Shown here: one piece after another, positions 39,139-46,081 of the stretch | Position numbering within the stretch: the stretch's first letter is position 1 | How the letters are laid out: every line of letters starts with the position of its first letter | DNA from: an uncultured Collinsella sp. | Lineage (GTDB): Bacteria > Actinomycetota > Coriobacteriia > Coriobacteriales > Coriobacteriaceae | Direction of reading: 5' to 3' | Assembly (NCBI GenBank): GCA_902491765.1 | Contig: CABUIY010000016.1 | Span: 1 to 46,081, forward strand | Length of the DNA: 46,081 nucleotides | Made by a program: the position numbers and the translations under genes | Notes under the pieces: model-generated | What the model saw: only the letters and a program-made list of their open reading frames with translations | Database searches by the model: none | What the model was told of the DNA's origin: nothing

Positions 39139-41091
39139 ATGGCCACCGCCGACCCCAAGAAGAAAAAGAAGAAGCGCAAGAAAAAAGAGTCACTCGAGCA
39201 TAAGCGCAACCGCATCCTGGTAGCGCTGGGCATTTTTGCCGTGGTGTACGCCCTCGATGAGCTCGGCACCCTCACTGCCGCATTCGGCACCCCGGGCGAC
39301 ATCTACGCCAGCTTCGCACTGTTCCTCGTGCCGTTTTTGATTGCCGGCTACGACGTGCTCCAAAAGGCATACAACAACATCCGCCGCGGCAAGGCGTTCG
39401 ACGAGAGCTTCCTCATGGCCGTCGCGACCATCGGCGCGTTTGCCATGGTGCTCTTCCCCGATACCGACCCGCACATGGCCGAAGGCGCCGCCGTCATGCT
39501 GTTCTACCAGGTCGGCGAGCTGTTCCAGGCATACGCCGTGGGCAAGAGCCGTAAATCGATCAGCGCCATGATGGACATCGCACCCGACTACGCCAACGTC
39601 GAGCAACCCGACGGCACACTCGAGCAGGTCTTCCCCGATGACATCGCCGTGGGCACCGTCATCGTCGTCAAGCCCGGCGAGCGCGTGCCTATCGACGGCG
39701 TCATCGTCGAGGGCGAGACACAGCTCGATACCGCCGCGCTCACGGGCGAGTCAGTCCCCCGCCCCGCCAAGTCCGGCGACGATATCATCAGCGGCTGCAT
39801 CAACATGACGGGGCTCATCCACGTGCGCACCACCAAGCCATTTGGCGAGTCCACTGTCGCGCGCGTTCTGGAGCTCGTAGAAAACGCCAGCGAAAAGAAG
39901 GCGCGTACCGAGAACTTCATCACGCGCTTTGCCCGCGTCTACACGCCCGCCGTCACCGGCGCGGCCGCGGTGCTCGCGCTTGGCGGCGGCTTGGTCACCG
40001 GCGCCTGGTCCGACTGGATCCTGCGCGGCCTGACCTTCCTGGTCGTCAGCTGCCCGTGCGCGCTCGTGATCAGCGTGCCGCTCAGCTTCTTTGGCGGCAT
40101 CGGCGGCGCATCCAAGCTAGGCGTTCTCATCAAGGGTTCTAACTACCTCGAAACGCTCGCCGACGTGGACACCGTCGTCTTTGACAAGACGGGCACCCTC
40201 ACCAACGGCACGTTCTCGGTGGTCGCGGTACACCCCGAGGCCGGCTATACCGAGCAGTCGTTGCTCGAAGTCGCAGCCCTTGCTGAGTCGTTCTCCGATC
40301 ACCCCATCGCGCAGTCCGTACGTGTCGCCTACCAGGGCGAGGTCGACCCCAAGCGCGTAAGCGACTCCACCAACGACGCGGGCCATGGCGTGACGGCAAC
40401 CATCGACGGCAAGCACGTCGTCGTTGGCAACGCAAAGATGCTCTCCGCGGCCGGAGTCGAAGCGCCCGATTGCGAGGTCGTCGGCACCATCCTCCACGTG
40501 CTAGTCGATGGCATCTATGCCGGCCACATTGTAATTGCCGACACCATAAAGGCCGATGCCGAGCAGACGATCCGCGACCTGCACGCCGCCGGCGTCAAGC
40601 GCACCGTCATGCTCACGGGCGACCGCGAGGAAGTGGCTGCTGCGGTGGCCAAGCGGCTGGGGCTCGACGAGTTCCACGCGCAGCTGCTGCCGGGCGACAA
40701 GGTCGAGCGTGTTGAAGCGCTGCTGGCAGCCGAATCGGGCAAGGGCAAGCTCGCCTTTGTCGGCGACGGTATCAACGACGCGCCCGTGCTTACGCGCGCC
40801 GATGTTGGCATTGCCATGGGCGCTATGGGTTCTGACGCTGCGATCGAGGCCGCCGATGTCGTGCTCATGGACGACAAGCCGTCCAACATTTCCCGCGCGA
40901 TCCGCGTGGCACGCAAGACCATGACGATCGTCTGGCAGAACATCATCTTTGCGTTGGGCGTTAAGCTGCTGATCCTTGTGCTGGCAGCGCTGGGCATCGC
41001 CAACATGTGGCTTGCCGTGTTCGGCGACGTAGGCGTGGCGATCATCGCCATCCTGAATGCCATGCGCGCGATGGGTGTCAAGAACCTGTAG
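39139..41091 (+). CDS. P1B-2 type zinc/cadmium-transporting ATPase without HMA domain
   Basis: 650 aa metal-efflux pump. It has the full P1B-2 signature: CPC(x)4SxP (C305-P306-C307, then SVP), phosphorylation site DKTGT (D349), TGES in the actuator domain, GDGINDAP hinge, N(x)7K in helix 7 (NIIFALGVK) and DxG 20 residues later in helix 8. The N-terminus is a Lys-rich tail (residues 6-16) instead of a metal-binding domain; the HMA domain is the separate 72-aa gene upstream. ATG 39139 follows GGGAGG. The frame upstream (61 codons) overlaps the HMA gene and is rejected. Confidence 0.95.
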   Translation: MATADPKKKKKKRKKKESLEHKRNRILVALGIFAVVYALDELGTLTAAFGTPGDIYASFALFLVPFLIAGYDVLQKAYNNIRRGKAFDESFLMAVATIGAFAMVLFPDTDPHMAEGAAVMLFYQVGELFQAYAVGKSRKSISAMMDIAPDYANVEQPDGTLEQVFPDDIAVGTVIVVKPGERVPIDGVIVEGETQLDTAALTGESVPRPAKSGDDIISGCINMTGLIHVRTTKPFGESTVARVLELVENASEKKARTENFITRFARVYTPAVTGAAAVLALGGGLVTGAWSDWILRGLTFLVVSCPCALVISVPLSFFGGIGGASKLGVLIKGSNYLETLADVDTVVFDKTGTLTNGTFSVVAVHPEAGYTEQSLLEVAALAESFSDHPIAQSVRVAYQGEVDPKRVSDSTNDAGHGVTATIDGKHVVVGNAKMLSAAGVEAPDCEVVGTILHVLVDGIYAGHIVIADTIKADAEQTIRDLHAAGVKRTVMLTGDREEVAAAVAKRLGLDEFHAQLLPGDKVERVEALLAAESGKGKLAFVGDGINDAPVLTRADVGIAMGAMGSDAAIEAADVVLMDDKPSNISRAIRVARKTMTIVWQNIIFALGVKLLILVLAALGIANMWLAVFGDVGVAIIAILNAMRAMGVKNL

Positions 41092-41107
41092 CGTTCGTGG
41101 GCTGTCC

Positions 41108-41234
41108 GGCCGGGACCGGGCTTGGTTTTGAAAACGTCCTCGCGCATGAGGCCCGTCTTTCCTGCTCCTGCGGAGCAACGGAAAGGCGGGCCTCGCGCTG
41201 TGGAATGTTTTCAAAACCAAACCCGGCCCCGGCC
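41108..41234. repeat. 127-bp nested foldback element
   Basis: Outer arms of 28 bp (41108-41135 with 41207-41234, 26 matches), then GCGC/GCGC (41142-41145, 41195-41198), GAGGCCCG/CGGGCCTC (41148-41155, 41187-41194), CTTTCC/GGAAAG (41157-41162, 41180-41185) and a TGCTCC/GGAGCA tip. Almost the whole element is self-complementary, far beyond a normal terminator. It lies just past the ATPase gene; the rest of the gap to 41370 contains only a GTTCGCGC/GCGCGAAC hairpin. Confidence 0.8.
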
Positions 41235-41370
41235 TGCAGTGACGTAGCTGGCAGTTCTTGGGCATCGCTTGCTGGCGGGGTTCCTTTGCTGAAATGGACT
41301 TGGCCGAAAGGGCCGCTGGTCCCGGTCGCTGGTTCGCGCTTTGCGCGAACTCCGCGCTACTGGGGGTTCG

Positions 41371-41760
41371 TTAGGATTCCGCCGCTTGGCCCGTCGCCTC
41401 GCCCCGGTTCAGCATCGCCCTCAGTTTCTCGAAGCTTTCCTCGCTTAGGCAGTGCTCCATGTGGCAGCCCTCTTGCGACGCGACCTCAGCCGAAACACCC
41501 GCATCCTCTAGCAGCCCCACGAAAAAGCAGTGACGCTCCCACATTTGGCGAGCGACCTCCAGACCACGCTCCGTCAGATGAACGTCGCGCTTGCCCATTT
41601 CGACATAGCCGCTGTTCTCCAGCGTCGCCATGGCTTTAGAGACGCTCGCCTTGGTCACACCCAGGTATTCGGCGACGTCGATCGAGCGCACGATGCCCTG
41701 ACGTTCCGACAGAACGTAGATCGATTCGAGATAGTCTTCTCCGGATTCACGTAGGGCCAT
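41371..41760 (-). CDS. DtxR/MntR-family metal-dependent repressor
   Basis: 129 aa: winged-helix domain (ESGEDYLESIYVLSERQGIVRSIDVAEYLGVTKASVSKAMATLENSGYV) and metal-binding dimerisation domain, no SH3-like third domain, as in MntR. Primary-site residues appear at D9/E12, H77, C99, E102 and H103. Where Bacillus MntR has Glu99 this protein has Cys (EGCHMEH), as in iron-type DtxR (C102), so the metal could be iron or manganese. ATG 41760 has GAAAGGCGG. Its upstream region carries long inverted repeats that suggest autoregulation; the exporter at 34.2 kb shares a motif with it. Confidence 0.9.
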   Translation of the reverse strand: MALRESGEDYLESIYVLSERQGIVRSIDVAEYLGVTKASVSKAMATLENSGYVEMGKRDVHLTERGLEVARQMWERHCFFVGLLEDAGVSAEVASQEGCHMEHCLSEESFEKLRAMLNRGEATGQAAES

Positions 41761-41784
41761 GGGCCGCCTTTCGCGATGATTGCT

Positions 41785-41867
41785 AGTTAGCCTTTGGATA
41801 CTTTCCACGGCTAACTTTACCGCAAAAGTTGCCCATGTCTTACTACTTTGTCTAAAAGTTAGCCGTG
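41785..41867 (-). promoter_or_regulatory. Operator array upstream of the DtxR-family gene
   Basis: CACGGCTAACTTT (41806-41818) and its exact reverse complement (41855-41867) flank AAAAGTTGCCCATGTCTTAC (41824-41843). A further TAGTTAGCC half-site lies at 41785-41793. Repeated AGTTAGCC/GGCTAACT half-sites are close to the TTAGG-type and TTAGCC-type boxes of DtxR-family repressors. AGTTGCCCATG also occurs at 35381-35391 before the exporter. Confidence 0.55.
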
Positions 41868-41895
41868 TTTCACAAAACGTGCGGGACGAAAACAA

Positions 41896-41945
41896 AATGG
41901 GGACGCCCCGCAAGGAGTGTCCCCAGGTGCCAGGTGCCGGCCCGC
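41896..41945. repeat. Family B REP-like repeat, degenerate copy
   Basis: AATGGGGACGCCCCGCAAGG followed by AGTGTCCCCAGGTGCCAGGTGCCGG. It shares ATGGGGAC, AAGGAGTGTCCCC and GTGCCGG with the 19455-19588 cluster. Confidence 0.6.
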
Positions 41946-41947
41946 AG

Positions 41948-42718
41948 CTACACGAGTCCAAAGTGCTTCGCAGCGTTGTAGATGCCGTCGTCGTCCACGG
42001 CAGTCGTCACATAGGTCGCCGCAGCTTTCACCGTGTCCTGTGCGTTACCCATGGCCACGCTCGTGCCCACGGCGGAAAACATCGATAGGTCGTTCTCGCC
42101 GTCGCCAAAGGCGATCGCCTCGCTCGCGTCGATATCCAGGCGCTCCAGCGTCGCCGCCACACCCAGGTCCTTGCCGCCGTTAGCGGGAATAATGTCGCAG
42201 AACAGGTCGCACCAGCGCGTGGTGAGCGAATGCGACACGGCATCGGTCACGACATGCTCGTCGGCCGGATCAACAAAGGCGCAAAACTGGTAGACCGGTG
42301 CGTCAAAGGCGTGCTCAAACGGCTCCTCGTGATAGACGATTCCCGCGTTGCTGCCAGCCGTCACCACGCGCTCGGACAGGCGGTTCACAAACGAGTTCTC
42401 GCCCTGCATGCACAGCGAGTCATAGCACCCCTGCGCCACCTGGTCCGCGATCACCGCAACGTCGTCCGGATCGATCGGACAGCTGCGGTAAACCCCCTCG
42501 GCATCAAAGCAGTGCTGACCCGAAAGCGTAATGTACGCATCCCAACCCAGGTCGAACAGCCAATCCGGCATCTGGTAGGTCGGGCGACCCGTGGCGATTA
42601 CGCACGCGATCCCCTGCTCGCGAAAGCTGTCGAGCACCCGCTGCGCCGACGCCGGAATCTGGTGGGTCTTAAAACTCAGCAGCGTGCCGTCGATATCGAA
42701 AAACGCGGCTTTGATCAT
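41948..42718 (-). CDS. Cof-type HAD-superfamily phosphatase
   Basis: 256 aa. HAD motifs: FDIDGTLL (D8, D10), ATGRP for motif II, the GGKDLGVAATLERL lysine, and FGDGENDLSMFSAVG motif IV. The central cap domain is of C2 (Cof/YbiV) type. Such enzymes hydrolyse sugar phosphates, FMN precursors or PLP; no specific substrate can be deduced. Its ATG lies 7 bp after the ABC-F stop codon with GGAG nine bases upstream, so it is the second gene of that operon. Confidence 0.92.
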   Translation of the reverse strand: MIKAAFFDIDGTLLSFKTHQIPASAQRVLDSFREQGIACVIATGRPTYQMPDWLFDLGWDAYITLSGQHCFDAEGVYRSCPIDPDDVAVIADQVAQGCYDSLCMQGENSFVNRLSERVVTAGSNAGIVYHEEPFEHAFDAPVYQFCAFVDPADEHVVTDAVSHSLTTRWCDLFCDIIPANGGKDLGVAATLERLDIDASEAIAFGDGENDLSMFSAVGTSVAMGNAQDTVKAAATYVTTAVDDDGIYNAAKHFGLV

Positions 42719-42724
42719 CCTCGC

Positions 42725-44584
42725 CTACTCCTCGCCCTCGAGCTTTTCGCTCGCCTCGAGCCACGCCATCTCCAGCTCGTCCATGGCAGCGTGAGCCTCG
42801 TCGATCTTTGCCTGCTGCTCGCCGAGCGCCGTGTAGTTGGTGGGATCGACTTGGGCCATCGCGGCCTCGGCCTCCTCAACGCGGGTGCGCTGCGTCTCCA
42901 TCTTGCGCTCGAGCGAACTCACCTCGCGGCGGAGCTTCTGGCGCTCGGCGTTGGACAGGCCGTTGGGCTGACCGCTCGACTTGGGCTTTTCGGCCGCAGC
43001 TGCCGCGGCACCGGTGTCAAACGTGCCGGTCTTGGCGCTCGGCGCGCCCACGGGCTCGCCCTCGGCGGTAGCGTTGCACAGGCGCAGGTACTGGTCCACG
43101 CCGCCGGGCATATGCGTCAGATGGCCATCGAGCAGCGCCCACTGTTGGTCGGTCACGCGCTCCATCAAAAAGCGATCGTGCGTCACCAGGATCAGCGTGC
43201 CGGGCCAGCCGTCCAGCAGGTCCTCGACAATCGCGAGCATGTCGGTATCCAGGTCGTTGCCCGGCTCGTCCAAGATGAGCACGTTGGGCTCGTCCAGAAT
43301 CGTCAGCAACAGCGACAGGCGACGGCGCTGGCCGCCCGAAAGATCGCCGATGCGGCTCCAGAGCTGCTGCGTCGTAAAGCCCAGACGCTCGCAGAGCTTC
43401 TCGGGCGAAGTCTCCTTGCCGTCGATGACGTAGTACTTCTTATAGTTGCCGAGCACCTCGCGGATCGTGTCGCCCATGTAGGGCTTGAGCTCCTCGAGCT
43501 GCTGCGACAGCACGCCAAAGCGCACTGTCTGGCCAATCTTCACGCGGCCGCGCGTGGGTTCAATCTTGCCCTGGATCACGTCGAGCAGCGTCGACTTACC
43601 GGCGCCGTTCTCGCCCAAAAGGCCATAGCGGTCGCCCGCACCAATGAGCCAGGTCACATCGGTGAGCACCTGCTTGGGCGCGCCGTCGGTATCGGCATAG
43701 CCGGCATCCACGTCGACCACATCGATAACCTGCTTGCCCAAGCGGCTCACGGCCAGGCGCTTGAGCTCCAGCTCGTCACGCACGGGCGGCACGTCGGCGA
43801 TCAGCTCACGAGCGGCATCCACGCGAAACTTGGGCTTGGTGGAACGAGCCTGGGCACCGCGGCTCAGCCACGCGAGCTCCTTGCGCGCCATGTTGCGACG
43901 GCGCTCCTCGGTAACGGCGGCCATGCGGTCGCGCTCCACGCGCTGCAGGATGTAGGCCGAGTAACCGCCCTCGAAGGGGTCGACCTGGCCGTCGTGGACC
44001 TCCCACATGCTGGTGCAGACCTCGTCCAAGAACCAACGGTCATGCGTGACCACGAGCATGGCGCCCTGGCCACGCTGCCAGCGGGCCTTTAAGTGACGCG
44101 CGAGCCAGTTGATGGTGCGCATGTCCAGGTGGTTGGTGGGCTCGTCGAGCATGAGCACGTCGTAGTCGCCGATCAGCAGGCGCGCGAGGTCCACGCGACG
44201 GCGCTGGCCGCCCGAAAGCTCGCCCACCGTGCCCTCCCAGGGCACATCGCTAATAAGGCCGGCCAGAATCTGGCGCGTACGCGGACTCGACGCCCACTCA
44301 TACTCGGGCGTGTCGCCCACGACGGCATGATGCACGGTGTCGGTATCGACCAGGTTGTCCTTTTGGCCGAGCAGACCGATCGTGGTGCCGCGACGGTGCG
44401 TCACGCGCCCGTCATCGGGCTCCAGCGTGCCGGCGAGCACGCTCAGCAGCGTCGACTTGCCGTCGCCGTTTTTGCCGACAATACCAATGCGGTCGCCCTC
44501 GCCCACGCCGAGCGTCACGCTATCGAAAATATGCTTGGTGGGAAACTCTAGGCTGACGGAATCGCATCCCAAAAGAATCGCCAT
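42725..44584 (-). CDS. ABC-F family ATPase (Uup-like)
   Basis: 619 aa, two ABC domains and no membrane helices; ABC-F proteins act on the ribosome. Domain 1: Walker A GKNGDGKST (37-45), LSGGQRRRVDLARLL, VLMLDEPTNHLD. An inter-domain linker rich in Arg/Glu follows (RVERDRMAAVTEERRRNMARKEL). Domain 2: GENGAGKST, LSGGQRRRLSLLL and Walker B LILDEPGNDLD (Gly where Thr is common). The C-terminal 90 residues (ERQKLRREVSSLERKMETQRTRVEEAEAAM...) form the coiled coil typical of Uup. ATG 44584 follows GAAGGAG; 38 upstream codons overlap a terminator and are rejected. Confidence 0.93.
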   Translation of the reverse strand: MAILLGCDSVSLEFPTKHIFDSVTLGVGEGDRIGIVGKNGDGKSTLLSVLAGTLEPDDGRVTHRRGTTIGLLGQKDNLVDTDTVHHAVVGDTPEYEWASSPRTRQILAGLISDVPWEGTVGELSGGQRRRVDLARLLIGDYDVLMLDEPTNHLDMRTINWLARHLKARWQRGQGAMLVVTHDRWFLDEVCTSMWEVHDGQVDPFEGGYSAYILQRVERDRMAAVTEERRRNMARKELAWLSRGAQARSTKPKFRVDAARELIADVPPVRDELELKRLAVSRLGKQVIDVVDVDAGYADTDGAPKQVLTDVTWLIGAGDRYGLLGENGAGKSTLLDVIQGKIEPTRGRVKIGQTVRFGVLSQQLEELKPYMGDTIREVLGNYKKYYVIDGKETSPEKLCERLGFTTQQLWSRIGDLSGGQRRRLSLLLTILDEPNVLILDEPGNDLDTDMLAIVEDLLDGWPGTLILVTHDRFLMERVTDQQWALLDGHLTHMPGGVDQYLRLCNATAEGEPVGAPSAKTGTFDTGAAAAAAEKPKSSGQPNGLSNAERQKLRREVSSLERKMETQRTRVEEAEAAMAQVDPTNYTALGEQQAKIDEAHAAMDELEMAWLEASEKLEGEE

Positions 44585-44654
44585 ATGCCCTGCTCCTTCG
44601 TAGAAATTCAACGTTGTCCATGATAGCAGCGAAAAGGCGGGCCGCACACGACAC

Positions 44655-44691
44655 AAAAAGGCGGGCCATCTCCCACAAGAGATGACCCGCC
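44655..44691 (-). terminator. Terminator of the pst operon end
   Basis: Minus-strand stem GGCGGGTCATCTC / GAGATGGCCCGCC (one G-U), 6-nt loop, then five T. It lies 57 bases after the pstB stop. A partial copy of the distal arm (AAAAGGCGGGCC) occurs at 44634. This shows that pstB is the last gene unless transcription reads through to the ABC-F gene. Confidence 0.88.
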
Positions 44692-44747
44692 TCTCCAATC
44701 AGTCCCGTGGCGACCGTGGCCACCGCGGGCCTCAAGCATGTCCCGGA

Positions 44748-45620
44748 CTAGGAGAACATGCCGGTGAGGTAATCATTCAGCCGCTTATCCTTGGGCCGTT
44801 GGAAAATCTCGTCGGTCTCGTCGTACTCGACCATATCGCCCATGTAGAAGAACGCCGTGCGGTTGGACACGCGCGACGCCTGCTCCATGTTGTGCGTCAC
44901 GATGACGATGGCGCGGTCGGCAACGATCGACGACATAAGGTCCTCGATTGCCAACGTCGAGATGGGGTCGAGCGCCGAGCAGGGCTCGTCAAACAGGATC
45001 ACGTCGGGGTTGAGCGCCAGCGTGCGCGCAATGCACAGACGCTGCTGCTGGCCGCCCGAAAGCGCGTAGGCGCTCTTGTCGAGCTTGTCTTTGACCTCGT
45101 CCCAAAGCGCCGCGCCGCGCAGGCTTTCCTCGACCATGCGGTCGAGCTCGTCGCGGTCGGTGATGCCGTGGCGCTTAGGCGCAAACGTGATGTTGTCGCG
45201 AATGGACTTGCGGAACGGGTTGGGCTGCTGGAACACCATGCCAATGGAACGGCGCAGCTCGTAGGTGTTTTCGGTCTTGGCGTTCACGTTGCGCCCGCGA
45301 TAGTTGATCTCGCCCTCCACGCGGCAGCCGCGAATCTCGCGATTCATGAGGTTGAGGCTACGCAAGAAGGTCGACTTACCGCAGCCCGAAGGCCCAATGA
45401 GCGCCGTGATCTCGCCCTTGTGGAAGTCGAGCGACGTATTGTGCAGTGCATGGTGGTCGCCATAGTACACGTTGACGTCCTTGGTGGAGAGCACGACCTC
45501 GTCGCTCACGGCCTTGCCGCTCACGCGCACGCGCTTCTCGCTCTCCCCCACGCTCGACAGGAAGTCCCGGGTGTCGGACGATGCCGCTTCGGTTGCGGGC
45601 GTTACATTCATCTCGCTCAT
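44748..45620 (-). CDS. pstB: Phosphate ABC transporter ATP-binding protein
   Basis: 290 aa ATPase of the high-affinity phosphate importer Pst. Walker A GPSGCGKST (76-84), Q-loop VFQQPNPFRKSI (PstB-typical), signature LSGGQQQRLCIART, Walker B VILFDEPCSALDP, and the H-loop VTHNMEQASRVSNRTAFFYMGDMVEYDET. About 40 extra residues precede the canonical start (VVLSTKDVNVYYGDHHAL), Ser/Glu-rich. Its ATG overlaps the pstA stop in an ATGA, so translation is coupled. No phoU follows within the window; a terminator comes directly after it. Confidence 0.96.
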   Translation of the reverse strand: MSEMNVTPATEAASSDTRDFLSSVGESEKRVRVSGKAVSDEVVLSTKDVNVYYGDHHALHNTSLDFHKGEITALIGPSGCGKSTFLRSLNLMNREIRGCRVEGEINYRGRNVNAKTENTYELRRSIGMVFQQPNPFRKSIRDNITFAPKRHGITDRDELDRMVEESLRGAALWDEVKDKLDKSAYALSGGQQQRLCIARTLALNPDVILFDEPCSALDPISTLAIEDLMSSIVADRAIVIVTHNMEQASRVSNRTAFFYMGDMVEYDETDEIFQRPKDKRLNDYLTGMFS

Positions 45621-46081
45621 TCGGCCGTCATCTTCCTTGCCAGTTGCTTGCCCACAATGCGGGCGATTACGTTAAACAGCAGCACGCAAATCATCAGCAG
45701 TGCAGCGGTGCCCCAGACGATCTGCTGGGCCTCGGGGCTGCCCTCGCCATAGATCTTGTAGATGTGCACGGCGAGCGACTCGCCGGGACGGAACACGTTC
45801 CAAGCGCAGGTGGGGCTCGACAGGTTAAAGCTCAAGAAGTTCAGGCGAACCGGCGAGCTCATACCCGAGGTAAAAAGCAGTGCTGCGGCCTCGCCAAACA
45901 CGCGACCGGCCGAAAGCACGATGCCCGTCACGATGGCAGGCATGGCCTCGGGGATCAGGATGTGCAGCGTGGCCTCCCAGCGAGTGAGGCCCATGGCCAG
46001 GCACGCATCGCGCTGGGCCTGCGGCACGTCCTCGAGCGCCTGCTGGATCACGCGCACCAGGATGGGGATGTTGAACATGGT
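45617..46081 (-). CDS. pstA: Phosphate ABC transporter permease, C-terminal fragment (window edge)
   Basis: Only the last 154 codons are in the window; the frame stays open through the right edge, so the 5' end lies outside and this is not a broken gene. The segment contains the permease EAA loop (EDVPQAQRDACLAMGLTRWEATLHILIPEAMPAIVTGIVLSAGRVFGEAAALLFTSG) that docks onto PstB, and a final membrane helix (IVWGTAALLMICVLLFNVIARIVG). Order and the ATGA overlap with pstB support PstA rather than PstC. Confidence 0.92.
   Translation of the reverse strand, partial: TMFNIPILVRVIQQALEDVPQAQRDACLAMGLTRWEATLHILIPEAMPAIVTGIVLSAGRVFGEAAALLFTSGMSSPVRLNFLSFNLSSPTCAWNVFRPGESLAVHIYKIYGEGSPEAQQIVWGTAALLMICVLLFNVIARIVGKQLARKMTAE

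Noticed and set aside
45617..46078. Truncated pstA pseudogene starting at the internal ATG
   Set aside because: The frame is open through the window edge and the sequence is a normal PstA C-terminus; truncation is only by the window.

Overview
The window is a GC-rich, densely coded stretch of a bacterial chromosome. Gene content and protein style (CarD-type regulator, ATP-type PEP carboxykinase beside a lactate permease, TagO-like enzyme, short DtxR-family repressor, many GGGACAGG hairpins) look most like the class Coriobacteriia, close to Collinsella. That assignment is an inference from recall, not a database result. No phage, transposase, integrase, rRNA or CRISPR array was seen.

Layout from left to right. 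At 0.2-10 kb lie argS, a CarD-like regulator, an HD hydrolase, proA, a prolyl aminopeptidase, proB, pncB, a tail-anchored coiled-coil protein and tRNA-Ala(CGC). At 10-14 kb lie a PflX-like radical SAM protein, a strong 6S RNA (ssrS) candidate, a TagO/WecA-type glycosyl-phosphate transferase and trpS. The 14-18 kb stretch has a minimal MGMT-like protein, a DegV protein, a MarR regulator and a B3/4 protein between many hairpin repeats. At 17.6-21.2 kb, pckA and an L-lactate permease suggest lactate use and gluconeogenesis. At 21-26 kb are a flippase-like membrane protein, a PPP phosphatase and a K+/H+ antiporter. At 26-32 kb a serine module (serC-serA) is followed by an M20 peptidase, a short DUF1015-like protein lacking its hallmark motif, and two tandem histidine phosphatases that could supply phosphoserine phosphatase activity (hypothesis). 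At 32-36.4 kb are a nitroreductase, an HdeD-like protein with a coupled YaiI-family protein, a metal exporter with a His-rich loop and a DEDDh exonuclease.

At 36.4-38.3 kb the composition becomes visibly more AT-rich around a single PD-(D/E)XK nuclease-like gene, a likely acquired island. Next comes a compact zinc-resistance module: an ArsR/SmtB repressor with a complete alpha-5 zinc site, a free-standing HMA metal-binding protein and a P1B-2 ATPase without its own HMA domain. Three copies of one operator are visible, one of them inside a perfect TTGACA-16-TATAAT promoter. A DtxR/MntR-type repressor follows; its upstream region shares an AGTTGCCCATG motif with the exporter promoter at 35.4 kb, which suggests one metal-efflux regulon. 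The right end holds a HAD phosphatase, a Uup-like ABC-F ATPase, pstB and the 3' part of pstA, which runs off the edge.

The most unusual feature is the density of non-coding inverted repeats. At least three families share a GGGAC(A/G) core, and there are single large foldback elements at 6.6, 14.9, 23.0 and 41.1 kb. They resemble REP/MITE elements mobilised in trans by REP-associated tyrosine transposases, although no such gene lies in the window.
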